Part shown: positions 7,341 through 10,795 of the stretch, piece after piece
Numbering within the stretch: position 1 is the first letter of the stretch
Layout: every line of letters begins with the position of its first letter
Source of the DNA: Acidimicrobiia bacterium
Lineage (GTDB): Bacteria > Actinomycetota > Acidimicrobiia > IMCC26256 > JAENVU01
Direction: 5' to 3'
NCBI GenBank assembly: GCA_025357995.1
Contig: JANYLF010000233.1
Span: 1 to 10,795, forward strand
Length of the DNA stretch: 10,795 bases
Translations under genes and position numbers: made by a program
The notes under the pieces: generated by a model
The model's input: only the letters and a program-made list of their open reading frames with translations
Told to the model about the DNA's origin: nothing
Database searches by the model: none

Positions 7341-9038
7341 TCAGCCGGGGAGACCGGAGAAAGGGTCGGGGATGTCGGCCGACGGCGCACGTTCCTCCGG
7401 CCGCGTGGCCCAGGCCGGGAAGGGGAACTCCACCACCAGCGGCACCGGCAGCTGCGGTTGCGACACGAACATCGTGCCAGGCTTCGCAATGCGGGCCCGT
7501 TCCCGATGCGCAGTCGGCAGAAACCCGTATTCGGGACGCGCCGCCTCCGCCGGGTCCAACCGACCCGCCACCCGAATCGCGGAGTTCGCGATCACGCGCC
7601 GCTCGACCTCACTCGCGGTCTGTTGCGCGCCCACGAGGATCATGCCCAAGCTGCGGCCGCGTTCCGCGACGTCGAGCAGGATCTCCTTGATCGGGCTCGT
7701 ACCTTCCCGCGGCGCGTACTTGTTGAGTTCGTCGAGCACGATGAAGAGCAACGGTTTGCGCGTGCCCGTCTCCTCTTTCGCCTCGAACGCTCGCTTCACC
7801 GTCACCCCCACCACAAATCGTTGCGCGCGATCCGCCAGATTGTGGAGGTCGACCACGGTCACCTGCGCGCCACGCGTCGTATCGATCGCGCGGTCGTCCC
7901 GCAGGGCGATGTCGGATCGGATCAAAGCACCGAGCGCGCGTTGTGACGACAGCAGCCGTCGCACGAACGCGTTGATCGTGCCCATCCCGACCGCTCGGCC
8001 CGCCCAGTCGGCCGCCACCTGCTGATCGTCGCTGTTCAGCCGCTCGACGATCAGCTCCACCAGGTCGTGATACGTCACGAGCGTGACACCGTCGACGCGC
8101 CACTTGCCATCGGCACCCGCCGGTTCACCGTCGGAGAGCCGCCGCATCACCTGATGAATGACCATCGTGTACTGCTGCCGTTCGTCCTCGGCATCGGCGA
8201 AGACGAACGGCAGCAGCTCGCCGGTCACGAAGTCGGCGACGGTCCAATAGAACGACGAAACACCGGTCGTACGAGTCGCAGTATCCGGTCCGGCGTTGGG
8301 ATCACCGCGCCTTGGCGGTGCCTTGACCGCCACGCTCTCGAACGGACCGGCGGGCAACCCGAGCTTGGCGTATCGAGCCTCGGCGTCGGCGTCGAGCCGG
8401 ATATTGCGGTGGTCGAGGAACAACAGATCCTCGCCCTTCACGTTGAAGATCAACGCCTTGGTATTCGCGGCCTCGGCACCGAGCACGCCCGAATGGAACA
8501 TCGAATAGAGCAGGAACGTGGCGTACGTGGTCTTGGTCGCGACGCCGGACACTCCGCTGATGCTCACGTGGGCGCCACGCGTACCGTCGAGGAAGTCGAC
8601 GTTCGCGTAGAGCGGTTCGCCATCCCGGCCGAGACCAATCGGAAGTTTGCGATCCATCGCGTCGAACAACAATGCGTGATCGCGCTCGGCTCCGACCGCG
8701 CGCCGGACCGCCGCGCCCGGGCTCGGCGGGACGAACGTCTCCGGCTCGACGCGGGTAGTACTCACCTCCGCGGCCTCTACCGTCTCGGCGGGCAACACGC
8801 CGTCGGCCACGAGGAACACGTCGGAATCGAAGCGGGCGCCTTCCTGGCGCGCTCGCACCTGGGTGACCACACCCGCCAGCCGGATCGTCTGCGCCTCGCC
8901 CGGCAGTTCCCGATCGGTCACCACGACGTCGTCGAGCTGCAGGTATTGGCCCGGCGCGATCGCGACCCAGAAGGACAGCGGTGTGCTGTCCTCCGTGCCA
9001 ATCACGCGCCCAACGGGTCGGCTCTCCGCATCCGCCAT
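7341..9038 (-). CDS. herA: HerA-like hexameric DNA translocase (HAS-barrel plus FtsK/HerA-type ATPase) with atypical Walker A
   Basis: This 565-residue protein is a HerA/DUF87-like ATPase, expected to form a ring that pumps DNA and drives NurA at broken ends. The N-terminal 95 residues look like a HAS-barrel (PVGRVIGTEDSTPLSF, then VVTQVRARQEG). The RecA-like ATPase core starts near 155. The P-loop position reads ISGVSGVATKTTYATF (159-174), with Lys169-Thr170 but without the usual GxGKS/T spacing. ALIFNVKGEDLLFLD (195-209) corresponds to the HerA DxxGE(Y) strand. Walker B is LLFIVLDELNKYAP (430-443), with Asp436 and Glu437. A sensor/arginine-finger segment, ILVGAQQTASEVERR, spans 467-481. I recall GVATKT and NVKGEDLL together in other actinobacterial HerA-like ATPases, so the odd P-loop may be a subfamily trait. 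Context (nurA, sbcC, sbcD directly downstream) supports a role in resection. The ATG start follows the potC-like stop by 39 bases. Confidence 0.88.
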   Translation of the reverse strand: MADAESRPVGRVIGTEDSTPLSFWVAIAPGQYLQLDDVVVTDRELPGEAQTIRLAGVVTQVRARQEGARFDSDVFLVADGVLPAETVEAAEVSTTRVEPETFVPPSPGAAVRRAVGAERDHALLFDAMDRKLPIGLGRDGEPLYANVDFLDGTRGAHVSISGVSGVATKTTYATFLLYSMFHSGVLGAEAANTKALIFNVKGEDLLFLDHRNIRLDADAEARYAKLGLPAGPFESVAVKAPPRRGDPNAGPDTATRTTGVSSFYWTVADFVTGELLPFVFADAEDERQQYTMVIHQVMRRLSDGEPAGADGKWRVDGVTLVTYHDLVELIVERLNSDDQQVAADWAGRAVGMGTINAFVRRLLSSQRALGALIRSDIALRDDRAIDTTRGAQVTVVDLHNLADRAQRFVVGVTVKRAFEAKEETGTRKPLLFIVLDELNKYAPREGTSPIKEILLDVAERGRSLGMILVGAQQTASEVERRVIANSAIRVAGRLDPAEAARPEYGFLPTAHRERARIAKPGTMFVSQPQLPVPLVVEFPFPAWATRPEERAPSADIPDPFSGLPG

Positions 9039-9077
9039 GGTCGGACCGTACCAACCGGTCGGCGGAGCGAGTGGGAG

Positions 9078-9875
9078 CTACCGGGAGGTGCCGGTCGTAT
9101 CGGTCAGGCGTTGGGCCACCCAGACGGGGATGATCGAGGCGAGCACCACGAACGTCGCCACCACGTTGACGGTCGGGATCGCGTTCGGCCGGGAGAAGTT
9201 GTCCGCGAACCACAGGGGCAGCGTCTTGTACCCCACCCCCGAGGTGAAGGTGGTGACAATGATCTCGTCGAACGAAAGTGCGAACGCAAGCAGCCCGCCG
9301 GCCACGAGCGCGGTGCGCATGAGCGGGAACGTCACGTACCAGAACGTCTGCCAACCGTCGGCGCCGAGATCACCCGACGCCTCCCGCACCGTCGGTGAGA
9401 GTCGACGGAGTCGCGCGGCGGCGTTGTTGTAGACGATCACCACGCAGAACGTTGCGTGAGCCACCACGAGGGTCGTGAACGACAGCTCGATCCCCACCCG
9501 CTGGAAGCCCGACAACAAGGCAATACCGGTCACGATGCCCGGCAATGCGATGGGCAACACGATGAAGAGGCTCACGGTGTTGCGGCCGAAGAACCGCGAC
9601 CGGGTCAATGCGAACGCCGCGAGCGTGCCGAGCACCAATGCCAGCGCGGTGGCGGTGAGACCCGTCTGCACCGAGTGGATCAGCGCGGTGCGGGGGCCCT
9701 CCTCGTGCAGCGCCTTCTGCCACCAATGGAGGGTGAAGCCGGTAGGCGGCCACGCGTAATCCTTCGAGGTGTTGACGCTGAGGCGAGCCACGTACGCGAT
9801 CGGCGCATAGAGAACCACCAACACGAGCGCGGTGAAAATCCGCAGCGTCCAGCGCGAAAACGACGAGAGGTACAT
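9078..9875 (-). CDS. ABC transporter inner-membrane permease, PotC-like (spermidine/putrescine type)
   Basis: This 265-residue integral membrane protein has about six hydrophobic segments, near residues 12-32, 68-91, 100-121, 131-150, 186-207 and 236-257. Its cytoplasmic EAA loop, EASGDLGADGWQTFWYVTFP (165-184), has the conserved Gly that docks on the ATPase. The segment SFDEIIVTTFTSG (201-213) followed by TLPLW resembles the PotC/YdcV branch of polyamine importer permeases. It would pair with the PotB-like permease encoded just upstream; the spacing is three bases. Polyamine specificity is a family-level guess, because related permeases carry other small organic cations or unknown solutes. 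The ATPase and periplasmic/lipoprotein binding subunits are not in the window. The gene ends 39 bases before herA with no hairpin-plus-T-run terminator between them. Confidence 0.9.
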   Translation of the reverse strand: MYLSSFSRWTLRIFTALVLVVLYAPIAYVARLSVNTSKDYAWPPTGFTLHWWQKALHEEGPRTALIHSVQTGLTATALALVLGTLAAFALTRSRFFGRNTVSLFIVLPIALPGIVTGIALLSGFQRVGIELSFTTLVVAHATFCVVIVYNNAAARLRRLSPTVREASGDLGADGWQTFWYVTFPLMRTALVAGGLLAFALSFDEIIVTTFTSGVGYKTLPLWFADNFSRPNAIPTVNVVATFVVLASIIPVWVAQRLTDTTGTSR

Positions 9876-9878
9876 CGC

Positions 9879-10775
9879 CTACAACTCGTCCAACGCGCCG
9901 GTGCGACGCACCGCGAGGAGATACCCCACCATGATCACGATGGGCACCACCGCGAAGGCAGCCGCGAACGGAAGGTCGACGGAGAACTGTCGGTACACCA
10001 CATTTCCGATGAACTCAGTCGTGCCGCCCACGATGCGGTTCATATAGAAGTCGCCCAACGTGAGCGAGAAGGTGAAGATCGAACCGGCCACCAGCGATGG
10101 CACCATCTGCGGCAACACCACGCTCGAGAACGTGCGGCCGGCCTTCGCACCCAGGTCCGTCGACGCCTCGAGCAACGAATTCGGCAGGCGTTCAAACCCC
10201 GCGAACAACGGGATCACCATGAACGGGAACCAGAGGTAGGACAACACGAGGATCGAGCTCGCGTACCCGAAGCCCGGCGTGTGGCCGAGCAGCTCCTTGA
10301 GCGCGCCCCCGCCGGGATCGAGCAACGACCGCCACGCGTATCCCTTCACCAGGTAGCCGGCCCACAGCGGCAGTGTCACCGACACCACGAGCGCTCGACG
10401 GGCGCGTACCGACGCCACCTTGGCCATGAAGAACGCGACCGGCATCGCGATGACCGCGTCGATCACCGTGACCGTGGCCGCCGCCCCCAACGTCCGCAGC
10501 GCGACGTTGCGATAGACGGGCTCGGAGATCACGCGATGGAAATTGGCGAACGTGATCGATGTGTCGAGCTTGGTGACGAGACCGGTCGGATCGTCGACAA
10601 GGCGATACAGGGACGTGACGATGAGCGCCGCGAGCGAACCGATGTACACGACCAAGAGCCAACCGCCCGGCGCGCCGAGCTGAACCCCCAACCGCGCGCC
10701 GGGGTGACGCGCGAAGAATCGCGCGACGGTCCGGCGCGCGCCGGAACGAGACGGTGACTCGGACGCGGTCGTCAT
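9879..10775 (-). CDS. ABC transporter inner-membrane permease, PotB-like (spermidine/putrescine type)
   Basis: This 298-residue permease has an Arg-rich cytoplasmic N-terminus (about 35 residues) and a first membrane segment near 36-56. Further segments lie near 94-118, 127-146, 171-191, 226-246 and 268-288. Its EAA loop is EASTDLGAKAGRTFSSVVLP (203-222). The post-loop stretch FSLTLGDFYMNRIVGG (236-251) resembles the PotB/YdcU-type pattern, in which a similar Gly-Asp-Phe follows the fifth helix. It would form the transmembrane heterodimer with the PotC-like protein. The ATG start at 10773-10775 lies near the right edge. A TGA at 10784-10786 sits eight bases upstream and could be the end of a preceding subunit gene, such as the ATPase, but only three codons of that frame are visible. 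The permease call is firm; substrate specificity is inferred. Confidence 0.9.
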   Translation of the reverse strand: MTTASESPSRSGARRTVARFFARHPGARLGVQLGAPGGWLLVVYIGSLAALIVTSLYRLVDDPTGLVTKLDTSITFANFHRVISEPVYRNVALRTLGAAATVTVIDAVIAMPVAFFMAKVASVRARRALVVSVTLPLWAGYLVKGYAWRSLLDPGGGALKELLGHTPGFGYASSILVLSYLWFPFMVIPLFAGFERLPNSLLEASTDLGAKAGRTFSSVVLPQMVPSLVAGSIFTFSLTLGDFYMNRIVGGTTEFIGNVVYRQFSVDLPFAAAFAVVPIVIMVGYLLAVRRTGALDEL

Positions 10776-10795
10776 GGGAGATCTCAGGGGTGGGT

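Larger units (their letters stand above)
2873..9038 (-). other. Probable herA-sbcD-sbcC-nurA operon for DNA double-strand break end processing
   Basis: Four co-directional genes have junctions of +13, -4 and +1 bases. Three of the four use GTG starts placed at or next to the preceding stop, as expected for translational coupling and fixed stoichiometry. No promoter or terminator-like element was seen between them. The 39 bases before herA contain only a 5-bp inverted repeat (GACCG, 7-base loop, CGGTC, 9044-9060) and no recognisable -35/-10 pair or actinobacterial LexA box. The operon promoter may therefore lie inside or upstream of the transporter genes. Confidence 0.8.

Noticed and set aside
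7328..7489. 54-residue N-terminal extension of SbcD
   Set aside because: It overlaps the herA coding end, is Arg/Ser/Pro-rich, and precedes the standard VRILHSSDWH start of Mre11/SbcD proteins.
8067..9398. 443-codon plus-strand frame opposite herA
   Set aside because: It is the antisense shadow of a well-supported HerA-like ATPase; no domain features and biased Arg/His/Gly content.
9456..10757. 433-codon plus-strand frame opposite the permease genes
   Set aside because: It is extremely rich in Arg, Glu and His, as expected from the complement of membrane-protein codons, and has no motif.

Overview
The window is very GC-rich, uses GTG as well as ATG starts, and packs its genes tightly. Long spurious open frames lie opposite every real gene, as expected at this GC content. 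The protein families, especially the 47-residue secreted repeat and the HerA-like ATPase subtype, suggest a high-GC actinobacterium, perhaps of the Acidimicrobiia. That placement is inference from style and remembered homologues, not from a marker gene.

Layout: (1) Positions 1-1128, plus strand: the C-terminal part of a family-20 glycoside hydrolase whose N-terminus lies outside the window. (2) Everything else real is on the minus strand and reads from the right edge leftwards: a polyamine-type ABC permease pair (potB-like 9879-10775, potC-like 9078-9875), a HerA-like ATPase (7341-9038), SbcD/Mre11 (6179-7327), SbcC/Rad50 (3816-6182), a NurA-like nuclease (2873-3814), and a secreted protein with five 47-residue repeats (1161-2831). 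The last gene converges on the hydrolase gene across only 32 bases.

The core of the window is the four-gene set herA-mre11-rad50-nurA. This is the set that makes up the DNA end-resection machinery of thermophilic archaea, here in an apparently bacterial chromosome. The genes are coupled: 13 bases between herA and sbcD, a 4-base GTGA overlap between sbcD and sbcC, and one base between sbcC and nurA. By analogy, Mre11-Rad50 would process a double-strand break and the HerA hexamer with NurA would resect the end, leaving 3' single strands for RecA. The HerA has an abnormal Walker A loop and the NurA is divergent, so this looks like a distinct bacterial lineage of the system rather than a recent copy of an archaeal operon.

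The permease pair lies only 39 bases upstream of herA in the same direction, so read-through is possible, but no functional link is evident. The ATPase and substrate-binding subunits of the transporter are not in the window. No RNA genes, insertion sequences, CRISPR arrays or attachment sites were seen. No stretch longer than about 45 bases is without a gene.
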